Source: Albugo candida (taxonomy: Eukaryota; Oomycota; Peronosporomycetes; Albuginales). Taken from it: a stretch of 64,000 nt of DNA. The notes beneath the pieces were generated by a model. It saw only the letters and a program-made list of their open reading frames with translations, was not told where the DNA came from and did not search any database. Position numbers and translations under genes: made by a program. This document shows positions 1-10,630 of the stretch, piece by piece; position 1 is the stretch's first letter; each line of letters opens with the position of its first letter. The stretch spans positions 62,001 to 126,000 of the forward strand of contig JBDOQK010000061.1 in assembly GCA_040437565.1 (NCBI GenBank). The letters are read 5' to 3'.

Positions 1-953
1 CGTCATCTGATACGATATACATCAAAGTGTTACAAATTGCAGCCGTGAGCGATCCCGCGCATGACTCTGATTACTTGACCAAAAGCTTTCTTGAAAGCCA
101 GGAACTACACAATTTCTTTTTATCGCGCCCGACAAATTGCTCACAGGTTCCGAATGACGTGAGAAACAGTCACATTGATCACACATTTCCGGCAAAAGCG
201 GTGTTTGATGGGGTTAAGAATTTTACAAACAAAGTAATGCAATCGTCAGTGACGCAAACACTACAAAAACAGTCGCAGAAAGTATGGGGAAAAGTTGTAT
301 CGTCGAATTTCACAGTGCACAATGTGTCGGCGCGGCCTGCAGCTGCGGCTTTGACTCAGCTCGTAGATCTATCAATTGCAGCATCAACAAGCACTCACCC
401 GAACAACATGGAGCACGTACGTTATCTAGAGCGATTATGGATTGCAGGCTCCGATCAACAACCCTTTCAACTGCGTGGTCCATCTTGGAGTAGACTTGGT
501 TTCCAGACGGATGACCCATTTTGTGAAGCAAAATTCTTATTGCAGCTGCAATGTATGGTATACTTTCTTGAAGTTCATCACTCAAGCGCACTCAGCATCA
601 TCAATGAGCAAAGTGCGCGCTACAAAAATGATCTTCCTTCGTATAGTTTGGCTTTCTTGGCCTTGAGGATTGCACAGCTCCTCTGTGACATACTGATGCT
701 ACAAGACCAAGAGTTTGTGACTGCTGAACGACCTTATTGGTGCTTGTTTGAAGACAAAGTGGCTTTCTTTGAGCTTGCCAGTATAATGTTTCTTGCATTT
801 GACCAATCATGGAGATCACAAGCGCATGAGTGTCCAGAAATAGGCGCCCATTTGGATGGTACGGCGAATTGCGCTTTAGAATTACTTCGACGTGGTCCTA
901 AATCAGTTGCATCGCTTGTCGACATTGCCCATACTTTACAAATCTTGCAGTGA
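1..953 (+). CDS. ELMO-domain protein, C-terminal part
   Basis: The reading frame is open from the first bases of the window to a TGA at 951-953, so the gene starts upstream and this is a partial CDS of about 316 residues. The first codon some callers would use (GTG at 27) is not a real start. The C-terminal half shows the ELMO/CED-12 pattern: a segment beginning SWSRLGFQTDDP, then FLLQLQCMVYFLE, then a long helix ending AQLLCDIL. ELMO-domain proteins act as GAPs for Arf-family GTPases or as adaptors for Rac activation; which applies here cannot be told. The N-terminal half is Ser/Thr-rich and unrecognised. No intron is seen in the visible part. The family call rests on recognised motifs, not on a search. 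Confidence 0.7.
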   Translation, partial: SSDTIYIKVLQIAAVSDPAHDSDYLTKSFLESQELHNFFLSRPTNCSQVPNDVRNSHIDHTFPAKAVFDGVKNFTNKVMQSSVTQTLQKQSQKVWGKVVSSNFTVHNVSARPAAAALTQLVDLSIAASTSTHPNNMEHVRYLERLWIAGSDQQPFQLRGPSWSRLGFQTDDPFCEAKFLLQLQCMVYFLEVHHSSALSIINEQSARYKNDLPSYSLAFLALRIAQLLCDILMLQDQEFVTAERPYWCLFEDKVAFFELASIMFLAFDQSWRSQAHECPEIGAHLDGTANCALELLRRGPKSVASLVDIAHTLQILQ

Positions 954-1229
954 GACGACCCATGGCTCCAGACCCGAAATGATCGCTCCCTTTGCGAAAA
1001 TATACGCTCCGATCTGATGAATCATTCATTGGTTGGCCATAAGCTGATCATGACGATCAAGCTTCTCAGAAGCTCTCTACAATGCGGAGGATTGATCTAC
1101 TGACTTGTAGTTGTGGAAACGCAGAGGTCTCGTTTTTGTGTTGAGGATATCAGATGATCTGAAAGACAGAATTGAGAATTGCGCAAGTTGACTGTACACG
1201 ACCAAATGTATTTCATGATGCTCTAAAAT

Positions 1230-1752
1230 CACTTCGTGATTGTTCGAATTTTGATTCCATTGTTCGAGTGTCACTAAAGTACGAGTTATCACAGCCCGAG
1301 CTAATGATTGTTGAGGAGATGCCGAATTGCCAGACGGTAGATACTATCGATAGACTCCCTACAGCGGTAACCANNNNNNNNNNNNNNNNNNNNNNNNNNN
1401 NNNNNNNNNNNNNNNNNNNNNNNNNNNNNNNNNNNNNNNNNNNNNNNNNNNNNNNNNNNNNNNNNNNNNNNNNTGGTTACCGCTGTAGGGAGTCTATCGA
1501 TAGTATCTACCGTCTGGCAATTCGGCATCTCCTCAACAATCATTAGCTCGGGCTGTGATAACTCGTACTTTAGTGACACTCGAACAATGGAATCAAAATT
1601 CGAAAAATCACTTCGTGATTGTTCGAATTTTGATTCCATTGTTCGAGTGTCACTAAAGTACGAGTTATCACAGCCCGAGCTAATGATTGTTGAGGAGATG
1701 CCGAATTGCCAGACGGTAGATACTATCGATAGACTCCCTACAGCGGTAACCA
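1230..1752. repeat. Inverted triplication around a gap
   Basis: A unit of about 144 bases at 1230-1373 is followed by a 100-N gap, then by its reverse complement (about 1474-1612), then again in the forward direction (about 1608-1752). The copies look identical by eye. The reverse and forward copies meet in a short hairpin containing AATCACTTCGTGATT. The unit has no recognisable coding content. It may be a hairpin-type assembly error at the gap or a real foldback element. Confidence 0.75.
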
Positions 1753-3526
1753 GATTTATAACATTCTATCATGTATCGTATGAGATCCGACATCGAGCTT
1801 TGAGACTGTCGTAAGAGAAACGACGCAAAGTGTTTGCCCAGAAGTGAATAGATCCCAACAAGTACCCAACGATGCTCAAATCCTTTCCATGTACCGGCAA
1901 GAAATTGCAGGGTGGGTCTCAAAACGTGCAGTGGATAGCGTATTGGGCTTGTCAATTCAAACCCAAAAAGATAGAAGAAATAGAATCATATCATATTTGA
2001 GCCATATTCGTACGCAGTCTCTTGACAGCTTTTGTGCAAAAACTTGACTGTGTATATTGCGTCATCTGCGCTTATATATCTCACATGCCAGTTGACTGAG
2101 TAGATCGACGCTATGATCTTATGCTTTAGACAATCTCGGGTCTCGTGCATGTCTTGGTGCTGTGATATATATAAATACTAATCGGTTGAACACATGGAAC
2201 TAGATTCTATAAGCTATTTTGTCCGTACGTTTACCAACAAGTAATCGCTGAAGTTTCAAGCCATGCACGTTCGTTCAACCATATAATCGACTTCTTAGAG
2301 TGACAGAGAAACGCAGATATCACACAATGTCTTGAATGGCTCTGATGTGAGAGAACGCCAGCCCTCATATCACTCACTTCACACTGTTTGAGCACATACT
2401 GAAGCGGTGACAGGGAGTCAGCTGACAGTAGACTAAACTGGATGCAGATGACTTCCATATCTCGTAACTTTCTCGTGAATGACTTGTCTGACCATTGCAA
2501 TTAAATTCCATTGTTATGTCAGGTGCAGCTATCAACAATTCAAACGCCAGGACATGCCAATTTTGTTCCAACGAAATCGAAATAAACTTGGCCAGTCCGA
2601 ATTGCCGAGTAAATTATGCTGGGTTCTTGCGAATACATCCGCTATCCAATACTGCTAATGCAAAGAAGCTTCTGCTCGAAAAAGGGACCACAAATACGGT
2701 ACACGATGAAGGAACTGTTGAATTTGGCTGAAGCCTACAGTGATGACGAAAGCGCTGGCAATATCTCGAATTCATCAGTTTTAAACGGTTCTAATTTAGT
2801 CAGAGTGCACTTCAACAGCATCGCCTGGTTCAAAATCCATTTTGTGTCTTTGGTTGATTTTTGGACTTGATCTTTGCTTAACTGCAGCATCACGGAAAGC
2901 ACTCTGTATTGGGTGCATGCAATTTAGTAAAAGGAATGTATGTCTTAGTGGCCAGGAAATCGGGAGCTGCGTTTACACAGCGATCTTTAAACTAAAAGTA
3001 AATCTAACGACTTGATTGAGCTTCATTTCCATTAAGAAGCACTTTTGACCGAAGCGCAAGTGAAATCTATTCCGAGAAGCCAATCGTAAGCAATCCGAGT
3101 ATGACGGAAGATGATGGTGACACTGGTCGAATTATTTGAGTCCTTAACGAGCTCAGATCTTGTGAACTCATGCGACGCTCGAATATTGACTCTTGCTCGT
3201 TGTTCTGAATTGGAATCAAATGCTTCCTGAAATGTATGTTTTCAATTTCGAACGAGTTGGACGCACATTCATTTAATTCTACCATTCACTGAGAGAGACT
3301 TTACGCCCAAAAGTTCACGAAGTAGCTAGATATAGAGAGGGAGAAAATGATAAAGTTTGCGCCCTCGACCATTTCAGCATTTCCGTCTGCAATGTTCAGG
3401 AATACGTTTTTGAGGGAATTTCCGGAGCTTATCTGTGTCTGAATGCGTAATGCTGCCAAATGAAACACTCATTGGATTTTCTTCAAGTATTTCAGCATTG
3501 TCTTCCGGCGCTTTTTAAAAATTCAA
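1753..3526. other. No recognised gene
   Basis: Only short unsupported frames are present. The best is a minus-strand ATG frame from 3285 to 3067 (72 codons), which matches nothing I recognise and has no clear splice partners. Sequence at about 3340-3526 read on the minus strand may be the decayed 3' end of the pseudogene that follows. Confidence 0.5.
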
Positions 3527-4793
3527 TTGGGCAGTAGGAACGATATACTGCATGCATAATACCGGTTTTCTTTGTTTCGACCATTGTGGTCTCGTTGGAA
3601 TCAGTGCTTTAGTACCCGAAGGTACGCTTATGGCAATTTCCACAGGTGCTTCTGGCTGCACGACAACGCTGTTTGATTCGGAAAAAAATTACTTGTCTTG
3701 CGCTGCTTTCCTTCTTTTGCGCATGACCACCATTCGTTGGTACACGACTGGACGGAGGAGTTGTTACTTCTCTCACCACGCTTAAAGCGAGAAGTGATGG
3801 GGTGTTCTTCTCCTGTCTTTCTGGAATTGATGCATACAAACGTTCCCACACCGGTACTTGGATGTGCGCTAAAAACAATAACGTGATACGAATTCTTGTA
3901 TTGAATAAAAAACACCAATAAGACTGAACCTTGTTCGTAGGCTTTGACGGAATTGTTTTCGTGGCACAACCCTGCGCGACAGCAAATGCAAATTAGTACA
4001 ATGGAAAACAATACGAATAATGTAAATGCCTTGCACGGACGATGGTTAGGTATAACCGAACTTTTCACGTCCTTCGTGATGTTATTCTTGGTGATTATTT
4101 CGACAAGGGNNNNNNNNNNNNNNNNNNNNNNNNNNNNNNNNNNNNNNNNNNNNNNNNNNNNNNNNNNNNNNNNNNNNNNNNNNNNNNNNNNNNNNNNNNN
4201 NNNNNNNNNTTGGGCAGTAGGAACGATATACTGCATGCATAATACCGGTTTTCTTTGTTTCGACCATTGTGGTCTTGTTGGAATCAGCGCTTTAGTACCC
4301 GAAGGTACGCTTATGGCAATTTCCACAGGTGCTTCTGGCTGCACGACAACGCTGTTTAATTCGGAAAAAAATTACTTGTTCTTGCGCTGCTTTCCTTCTT
4401 GTGCGCATGACCACCATTCGTTGGTACACGACTGGACGGAGGAGTTGTTACTTCTCTCACCGCGCTTAAAGCGAGAAGTGATGGGGTGTTCTTCTTCTGT
4501 CTTTCTGGAATTGATACACACAAACGTTCCCACACCGGTACTTGGATGTGCGCTACAAACAATAACGTGATACGAATTCTTGTATTGGATAAAAAACACC
4601 AATAAGACTGAACCTTGTTCGTAGGCTTTGACGGAATTGTTTTGGTGACACAACCCTGCGCGACAGCAAATGCAAATGAGTACAATAGAAAACAATACGA
4701 ATAATGTAAATGCCTTGCGCGGACGATGGTTAGGTATAACCCACCTTTTCACGTCCTTCGTGATGTTATTCTTGGTGATTGTTTCGACAAGGG
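3527..4793. repeat. Near-identical direct repeat flanking gap 4110-4209
   Basis: Bases 3527-4109 and 4210-4793 are the same sequence with scattered single-base differences and one small indel. Because the copies abut a 100-N gap, this is either two haplotypes placed in tandem by the assembler or a recent tandem duplication. Confidence 0.8.
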
Positions 4794-4996
4794 TTGCTTT
4801 TCTTGCTTGTCGATAGAGTCGCTCAGAGACACTTACCATCTTCTTTTTTGCTCTCGTTGGAGTTTTAAGACTCACCTTGTGTTGTGACGCTTTGGTAAGC
4901 AAGCTTTTCACATTTCCCTCACTGCGCGGCCTAGTTGTAATGTTGAAAGAATTGGAATTTGGATCCAGCAATTTTATGCAATGCTTTTGGAAACAT
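3527..4996 (-). pseudogene. Decayed paralogue of the 8.1-9.4 kb gene
   Basis: Read on the minus strand from an ATG at 4996, this region matches the plus-strand gene at 8127 piece by piece. It begins MFPKALHKIAGSK (paralogue: MFPKALRKAAGSK). It then has HKVSLK, SVSERLYRQARK, NHRPRK, a small second exon encoding VTKTIPSKPTNK, and PVWERLCVSIPERQKKNTPS. The two introns fall at the same places. Unlike the paralogue, no single frame runs through: the frame is lost soon after the start and again near a run of T after the KKESSA segment, so it is called a pseudogene of a host gene. About 583 bases of its middle are present twice (3527-4109 and 4210-4793), differing at a few percent of positions, on either side of a gap. 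A longer open frame reaching 5106 extends into an unrelated LTR and is not the gene's true start. Confidence 0.65.
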
Positions 4997-5032
4997 TTAT
5001 GCGTTATAGCGTTGTTTTTGTGGGTTGTTTTT

Positions 5033-6838
5033 GTTGGAAGATGGTGTCCGATTAAGTGGGATGTTGCCAGGTCTTCAGCCGCCTCGGTGACACTGTCTGT
5101 CGGCATCTGCTGGTTTGAGTACAGCAGGCGACAGGCGAGAGAGGTTAGGGTGTGAAAGGAAGGAGCTTGCCTAGTTGTAGGGGTAAAACGTTGGTTTCAC
5201 ACGCACTCCGCTAAAAATACTTCTTTGGACCACGCAGTCTCGCGTAAATAGGTTATGAGCCCAATGGACGGCCAAGAGGAGTTCAGAGGCACCACTCCAG
5301 ATCACGCAAGGTATGCATGCAGGGAGGATGCGCAGGTGACTCGNNNNNNNNNNNNNNNNNNNNNNNNNNNNNNNNNNNNNNNNNNNNNNNNNNNNNNNNN
5401 NNNNNNNNNNNNNNNNNNNNNNNNNNNNNNNNNNNNNNNNNNNGCGCCGAAAGGATATGAACTTGAGACTTCTAGAGCAGCTGAACTTCTGTGTTAAAGA
5501 TGGACCAATGGGAGCACATGAAGTTGCTGGAAGATGGTGCCTGATCGAGTGAGATCTTGCCAGTTCTTCGGCCGTATCGGTGACACTTTCTAATAGAATC
5601 TGTTGTTTTGAGTACGGCAGGCGACGGGCGATAGTGATTAGGGTGTGAAAAGACGTAGGTACGGCTAAAACTTGGTAAATAGAGCACTCTATAGGGCAAG
5701 ACACTTATAACCGACGCCCCCCTATTTATGCGGCCAAATTTCAAAATTGTTATTTCTTGCAGCCTATACTTCTAACGTGCAAATAACCGTTCTTTTGGCC
5801 AGTCAAGAGTAGTGTATGTAGGTAGGTTTTACAATCGCCATATCACTTCAGAGGTTGATATCGCCCTCCGTATTTTTTTTGCACTTGAAGCTTCCCAAAG
5901 TAACCATGCCACGTCTAAAAAACAAAGGAAACACTTGTACATGGCATCAATACTTGCTGCGGAGAACAAGAAACAAAAAATTGAAGGACATGACGTGCAT
6001 AAATTTGAAAGTAGCAGCGCCTCAGTAAAAATGAATCACAGATGAAGAGCGAAAATGAAGTGGAAGATGATGACATGATTGTTGGAAATATTGAGAGAGC
6101 TTTCGTTCCAGTGTTAACTAACGAGAGCAACCGACCAGTGCGGTATCTGGGAAATTCGTCACCTACAAAAAGGCGCAAGAAGTCGGTGCTGAAGGATGCT
6201 GCCAGAGGCACCAAGCCGTTGACGGAATACTGGACACTGACACCAATGTTTACAGAAGCTGGTGCTGAAGTGGATGTGGATAATGATGAAGACGAGGGTA
6301 CTGAGTGGACCATAGCTGATATCAGTTTGGCAGTTGAGAATCTGAAAAGAATAAATCGAAAGCCAAACGGGAAGAACAATGCAGCACATGTGCGTGAAGC
6401 AGCTCTACTCGGCTTNNNNNNNNNNNNNNNNNNNNNNNNNNNNNNNNNNNNNNNNNNNNNNNNNNNNNNNNNNNNNNNNNNNNNNNNNNNNNNNNNNNNN
6501 NNNNNNNNNNNNNNNAATAAAAGAGTTCGGGCCCAATAATATTAAGTAATACAGGTTATTGATTTTCGGGCGGCCAAATATTGCTTGTCCCATTGAAAAT
6601 TGCCGAAATTGGCCGAGTTCAAGGCCCTACTGGTCCTACAAAAATAAAGTTACGAAGAATTGGCTTCCATTCTCTTACAGCGTAGCGTCTGTTCTTTAGT
6701 ACAATGGGATTCTTTTTTCTACATTAATCTTTTTCTGTGAAGAGAAAGAATTCTTGTCTACCGATTGAACGTGCTGGTTATAAGTGTCTTGCACTGTACT
6801 AAAAATACTTCTTTGGACTAGGCGGCCTCGATTCAACA
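5033..6838 (+). mobile_element. Small Ty1/copia-type LTR fossil, nested
   Basis: A fossil LTR element. The left LTR is about 5033-5248 (starting TGTTGGAAGATGG). It is followed at once by GGTTATGAGCCC, a primer-binding site complementary to an initiator-tRNA anticodon arm, as in Drosophila copia. The right LTR starts near 5528 and resumes at about 6794-6838. Its middle is interrupted by a DNA transposon listed separately. The visible internal part is only a few hundred bases plus a gap (5344-5443), so it is a remnant or a non-autonomous element. By eye the two LTRs differ at roughly a fifth of positions, so it is old. No coding domain can be supported. Confidence 0.55.
5680..6797 (+). mobile_element. 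DNA transposon with 17-bp terminal inverted repeats
   Basis: The sequence GCAAGACACTTATAACC at 5696-5712 recurs as an exact reverse complement at 6777-6793. The right end reads ACTG followed by TA, which would fit a Tc1/mariner/pogo-type insertion into a TA target. The element lies inside the right LTR of the small LTR fossil: the LTR's tail (AAAAATACTTCTTTGG) resumes just after the right repeat. Inside is a plus-strand frame from an ATG at 6042 to the gap at 6416, about 125 codons. It is acidic at the start, with TKRRKK and PLTEYWTLTP, but shows no transposase catalytic motif. The remaining transposase, if any, may lie in the gap. The superfamily is a guess. Confidence 0.5.
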
Positions 6839-7421
6839 GAAGTGGCCAAGTTGAACCCGCACTTTGTCAAGGTACCAGCTTCCACTGATGGGAAGATCAG
6901 TATCGATACTTTCGATTGATCTGAAATATACAAGGGGCTTGGTGCTAAATTTGTACAATAGGGAAAGCTGTTGCTGGTTAAGATTGATTCGGCTGAACGG
7001 ATGTGTGGTTTTCGCTGGCTGGAGGAGTACAAGGTGTCGCGATTTGGAGAACTTTGCATGGAAGGCTGCAAGATGTTTCAACCAGCGCGTCCACAGTTGG
7101 TGGAGGATGAACCGACTCTTGTATTTTTTATGGATAAGACGGTGGGCTCGTCTCGAATTGTTTTTTCCAAGCAACAGACTTTCAAGCTTTNNNNNNNNNN
7201 NNNNNNNNNNNNNNNNNNNNNNNNNNNNNNNNNNNNNNNNNNNNNNNNNNNNNNNNNNNNNNNNNNNNNNNNNNNNNNNNNNNNNNNNNNGGCCGAAAGG
7301 ATCAACGAGTACCAAGCCAGATCTGTACGCATTTAAGTACATCAAAATGAAGGGGCAGGAACTGCTGAAACGAAGATGCGGGGCCTGCAAACAAGAAGTT
7401 TACAACAGGCGCACATGTTAA
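6839..7421 (+). other. Unidentified repeat-derived coding remnant
   Basis: Plus-strand frames on both sides of the gap 7191-7290 look coding-like: one includes RFGELCMEGCKMFQPARP at about 7040-7100, and one after the gap runs to a TAA near 7421. They cannot be tied to a family. The position between a nested transposon and the tandem repeat at 7.45 kb suggests a transposon remnant. Confidence 0.3.
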
Positions 7422-7449
7422 AATTAACAAAGCAAATCTGTAATTTAAT

Positions 7450-7576
7450 TAAGGGGGTGTGGTGATACCGGCTCTCATTTAATTTTAATTTAGGGGGTGT
7501 AATGATACCGGCTCCCAATTATTCAGGATATTTAGGGGGTTGGCGATACCGGTGTTCTGATTTACGTTAGGGGGTT
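7450..7576 (+). repeat. Short tandem repeat, about 40-base period
   Basis: Four units start near 7450, 7490, 7532 and 7568. Each carries TTAGGGGGT, and the first three follow it with a GATACCGG core a few bases on. The spacing is 36-42 bases. The core resembles, in reverse, the ACCGACGCCCCCC stretch just inside the transposon end at 5709, so this may be a sub-terminal repeat of a related DNA transposon. Confidence 0.65.
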
Positions 7577-8126
7577 AAAAGAACACCTTACTGTAAACGT
7601 ACCTAATCTTGACACTAATGTCCTAAATAATTACCTTTTTAAGACCTTTTTGTTCGGTGGCTGACACTCGTCAGCCCCCAAAAACTGATAAGGTATTCCA
7701 ATATCTAAATCAATGGAAAAGCGTACCAAATGTGTACCACACTGTCATAACGGCTACCAACCGACGTGTAACCCCGGTACAGAATTGATTATTAATGAGC
7801 GAAAAATGGATGCGCTATCTATGAATATCAGCAAATCACATTAGTCCCCCTGATCGATGCTCGTATACTTCAATATTTACAAACATTTTGCTGTTTATGT
7901 TTATTAACCAATGCTGGCGATTAATCATGAAATTGGAAGAAAGAATAAGAATAGAATCAAGTCCAAGAAGTCGAATTCTCGTTCTTGATGGCGGATGATG
8001 GGGGATGATGAAGAATTCCTCAGAGAAAGCTTTCAATCAATCGGACGATTTGTATAAACCGTGAGGCCACTTCAAATTTTCTGAAAGAAACAACATAACA
8101 AAAAACAACTCCAAACTAACGCAAAA

Positions 8127-9351
8127 ATGTTTCCTAAAGCATTGCGAAAAGCTGCAGGATCTAAAATCCCAATCCTTACAACAGTACAACTACGCCGCGC
8201 ATCAGAGCGTAATGCGCAAAACTTGCTTATCGAAAACATTACCGAAAAACAGTCCAACATTCCGAAGCCGGCAAGCAAAGCTATCAACAACGGGGCTCAA
8301 CACAAGGTGAGTCTCAAAAAGTACAACGAAAGTGAAAAAAAGAAGACGGTGAGTGTCTTTGAGCGACTTTACCAACAAGCAAAGAAAGTGGCTCCTGTCG
8401 AAGCAATCACCAAGAGAGACACTACGAAGGACTTGCAAAAGTCGGATGTGCCAAATCGCCGTCCACGCAAGGTGCATTCATTTTTTGTTGTTTTGTATTG
8501 TACTCATTTCCATTTGCTGTTGCGTAGGCTACTGTCACCAAAACAAATCCGCCAAAGCCTACGAACAAGGTTTATTCTTTTTTGTGTTTTTATCCAATCC
8601 GAGAACTCATATCACATTTTGTTTGTAGCACACATCAAACGTACCGGTGTGGGAACGTTTGCATGCATTAGTTCCAGAAAGGCAGAAGAAGAACACGCCG
8701 TCACCTATCGTTTCAAGCGCGATGAGAAAATTGAAAAATCCTCCGTCCAGGCGTGTACCAGTGAATGGTGAACGTGCGCAAAAGAAAGTCGCTCTCAACG
8801 AAACAAACAGTGTTGTCTCGCAGCCAGAAGCATCTGTGGAAAGCGTCTCAAATGCACCATTGAATACTGAAAGCGCTGATTCGAATAAGGCCAATAAGGT
8901 CAACGCAAAATTGAAAAAGGGAAAAAAGGTCGTTATTGTGCAGACAGGAGCACTTGCGGAAATTGTCTCAAATGCACCATTGAACAACGAAACCGCTGAT
9001 CCAAGCAAGGCCAAAAAGGTTGAAGAAAAGCCACAGAATGGTCCAATTGGTGGGATTGACTTAGAAACAGCTCCGGAAATTGTTTTAAACGCATCTCTAA
9101 ACATTCCAAGTGGCAGTGCCGAAATGGCAGATCATGCAGTATTGGATGAATGTGTGCTCAGTTCATTAGAGATGAAAATGCATCCAACGGAGGAAAAATC
9201 CAAGTCCAACCCAGGCGATCCGACACGATTTAGTATAAGAGCTTTGCATGAATTGACAAAAATCGAGCTCGCTGAAGAATTGAAGAAGAATTCGGCAAGT
9301 CTCACCGTCATCATTTATCATGCTTGTATCACTTATCAAATCATTTTATGA
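8127..9351 (+). CDS. Unknown lysine-rich protein with ERL(Y/H) motifs
   Basis: I do not recognise the family. The ATG at 8127 (after CAAAA) gives MFPKALRKAAGSK. A likely first exon ends RRPRK at about 8470. A 42-base exon (about 8529-8570) encodes ATVTKTNPPKPTNK, and a long third exon starts HTSNVPVWERLHALVPERQKK. Both introns have GT-AG ends. The protein is basic and low in hydrophobic residues. It has two similar motifs, SVFERLYQQAKK and PVWERLHALVPERQ, and an internal repeat of SNAPLN(T/N)E(S/T)AD at about 8849-9003. It ends with a predicted helix, LHELTKIELAEELKK. The frame stops at 9349-9351. A GC-AG intron just after KKNS would instead extend it to a TAA at 9437-9439. A decayed inverted paralogue lies at 3.5-5.0 kb. 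No membrane segment or signal peptide is seen. Confidence 0.6.
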
Positions 9352-9610
9352 ATAGGATCCAATTGCGATTCGATCAAAAATGATTCTTGCTGAATTTGGT
9401 GCGTGGGCAGTTGAAACGGAGCTTCAATTGAGTCGTTAAAATCGCATCAAAGTTGTGATTACAGTAAAAGAAACTTGTAATTAATTCAAATCAACACGAT
9501 ATTATTGAAATTTATTTAATGTTTGATTATCACTGTGTAAAAAAGTCGCCCGGTTTCCTGTGTAATAGAAGCCCGCATACGAACCAGACATTTATCAGAG
9601 CTACGAAAAA

Positions 9611-10598
9611 ATGTTCAAGCAATGTATTCGCAAACTTGCTTTTTCGCATAATTCTTCCGCTAAGACTTCCATTCAATCGCTATCTCAATGTTTCAGTGCT
9701 TCCTGCTACGTATCGACCGACAGTAAGGCGGGATCAGAAGACAATGTCTTGATGAAAAAGCGAACAAAGCTCAAGATACCAACTAAGCGGTACATCTCTC
9801 AATTTATTGCATGCATTCAATCTGACTTTATTACAGGGCGGCTTTTCTGATGTTGCAATTGAACAACGAACAAGTTGAAAAGTCAATCAAAGACAAAAGC
9901 ATTGCGGATTTTAAACCGGGCGATGCTGTTGAAGTGCAATTTTTACTGAATAGGACCGTCGACAAGACACGCAAAACACGCGGTGTCGTCATCGCCCGAC
10001 GGAATCGAGGTGTCGCCAGCTCTTTCGTCATTCGGAATGTATGTGCATCACTGNNNNNNNNNNNNNNNNNNNNNNNNNNNNNNNNNNNNNNNNNNNNNNN
10101 NNNNNNNNNNNNNNNNNNNNNNNNNNNNNNNNNNNNNNNNNNNNNNNNNNNNNCATTCAATCTGACTTTATTACAGGGCGGCTTTTCTGATGTTGCAATT
10201 GAACAACGAACAAGTTGAAAAGTCAATCAAAGACAAAAGCATTGCGGATTTTAAACCGGGCGATGCTGTTGAAGTGCAATTTTTACTGAATAGGACCGTC
10301 GACAAGACACGCAAAACACGCGGTGTCGTCATCGCCCGACGGAATCGAGGTGTCGCCAGCTCTTTCGTCATTCGGAATGTATGTGCATCACTGTATCGCT
10401 GCAGCTAAATTCAACCATTCCTTTATCGAGCAGCATATTGGCGGTACCGGTTTCGAGCAAAAAATTTTTTTGCATTCGCCTTTACTTCAAAGCGTCAAAG
10501 TATTGCAGGAAGCATTTATTCACAAAGGTCGAAAGCGAGTGCGGAGAGCAAAACTGTATTACTTGCGGGACAAACGTCCAGGTCTTACGACAGTTTAA
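9611..10598 (+). CDS. MRPL19: Mitochondrial ribosomal protein bL19m
   Basis: Large-subunit protein of the mitochondrial ribosome. The ATG at 9611 begins a basic, Ser-rich presequence-like segment (MFKQCIRKLAFSHNSSAKTS). Intron 1 (from about 9789, GT-AG, ending TTACAG) joins PTKR to AAFLMLQL. The family core follows: DFKPGDAVEVQF, then TRGVVIARRNRGVASSFVIRN, then IGGTGFEQ, LLQSVKVLQEAFIHKG and the C-terminal RVRRAKLYYLRDKRPG. The stop is TAA at 10596-10598. A gap with a 240-base exact duplication (9814-10053 repeated as 10154-10393) makes the exon appear twice; the true gene has one copy. The frame changes between FVIRN and FNHSF, where a very short intron or a local sequence error must lie. 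It converges on SRP72, only 32 bases away. Confidence 0.9.
9814..10393. repeat. Exact 240-base duplication flanking a gap
   Basis: 9814-10053 and 10154-10393 appear identical and flank the 100-N gap 10054-10153. This is best explained as an unmerged contig overlap inside the bL19m gene. Confidence 0.85.
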
Positions 10599-10630
10599 TG
10601 GACTCGCTCAAATAGAAATCGATTGAGTAC

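Noticed and set aside
5000-5106. Extending the minus-strand gene to an ATG at 5106
   Set aside because: That part lies in an LTR sequence repeated at 5528; homology with the paralogue starts at the ATG at 4996.
7450-7576. CRISPR array
   Set aside because: The repeats are short, imperfect and spaced by AT-rich sequence of the same repeat unit, in a eukaryotic transposon setting.
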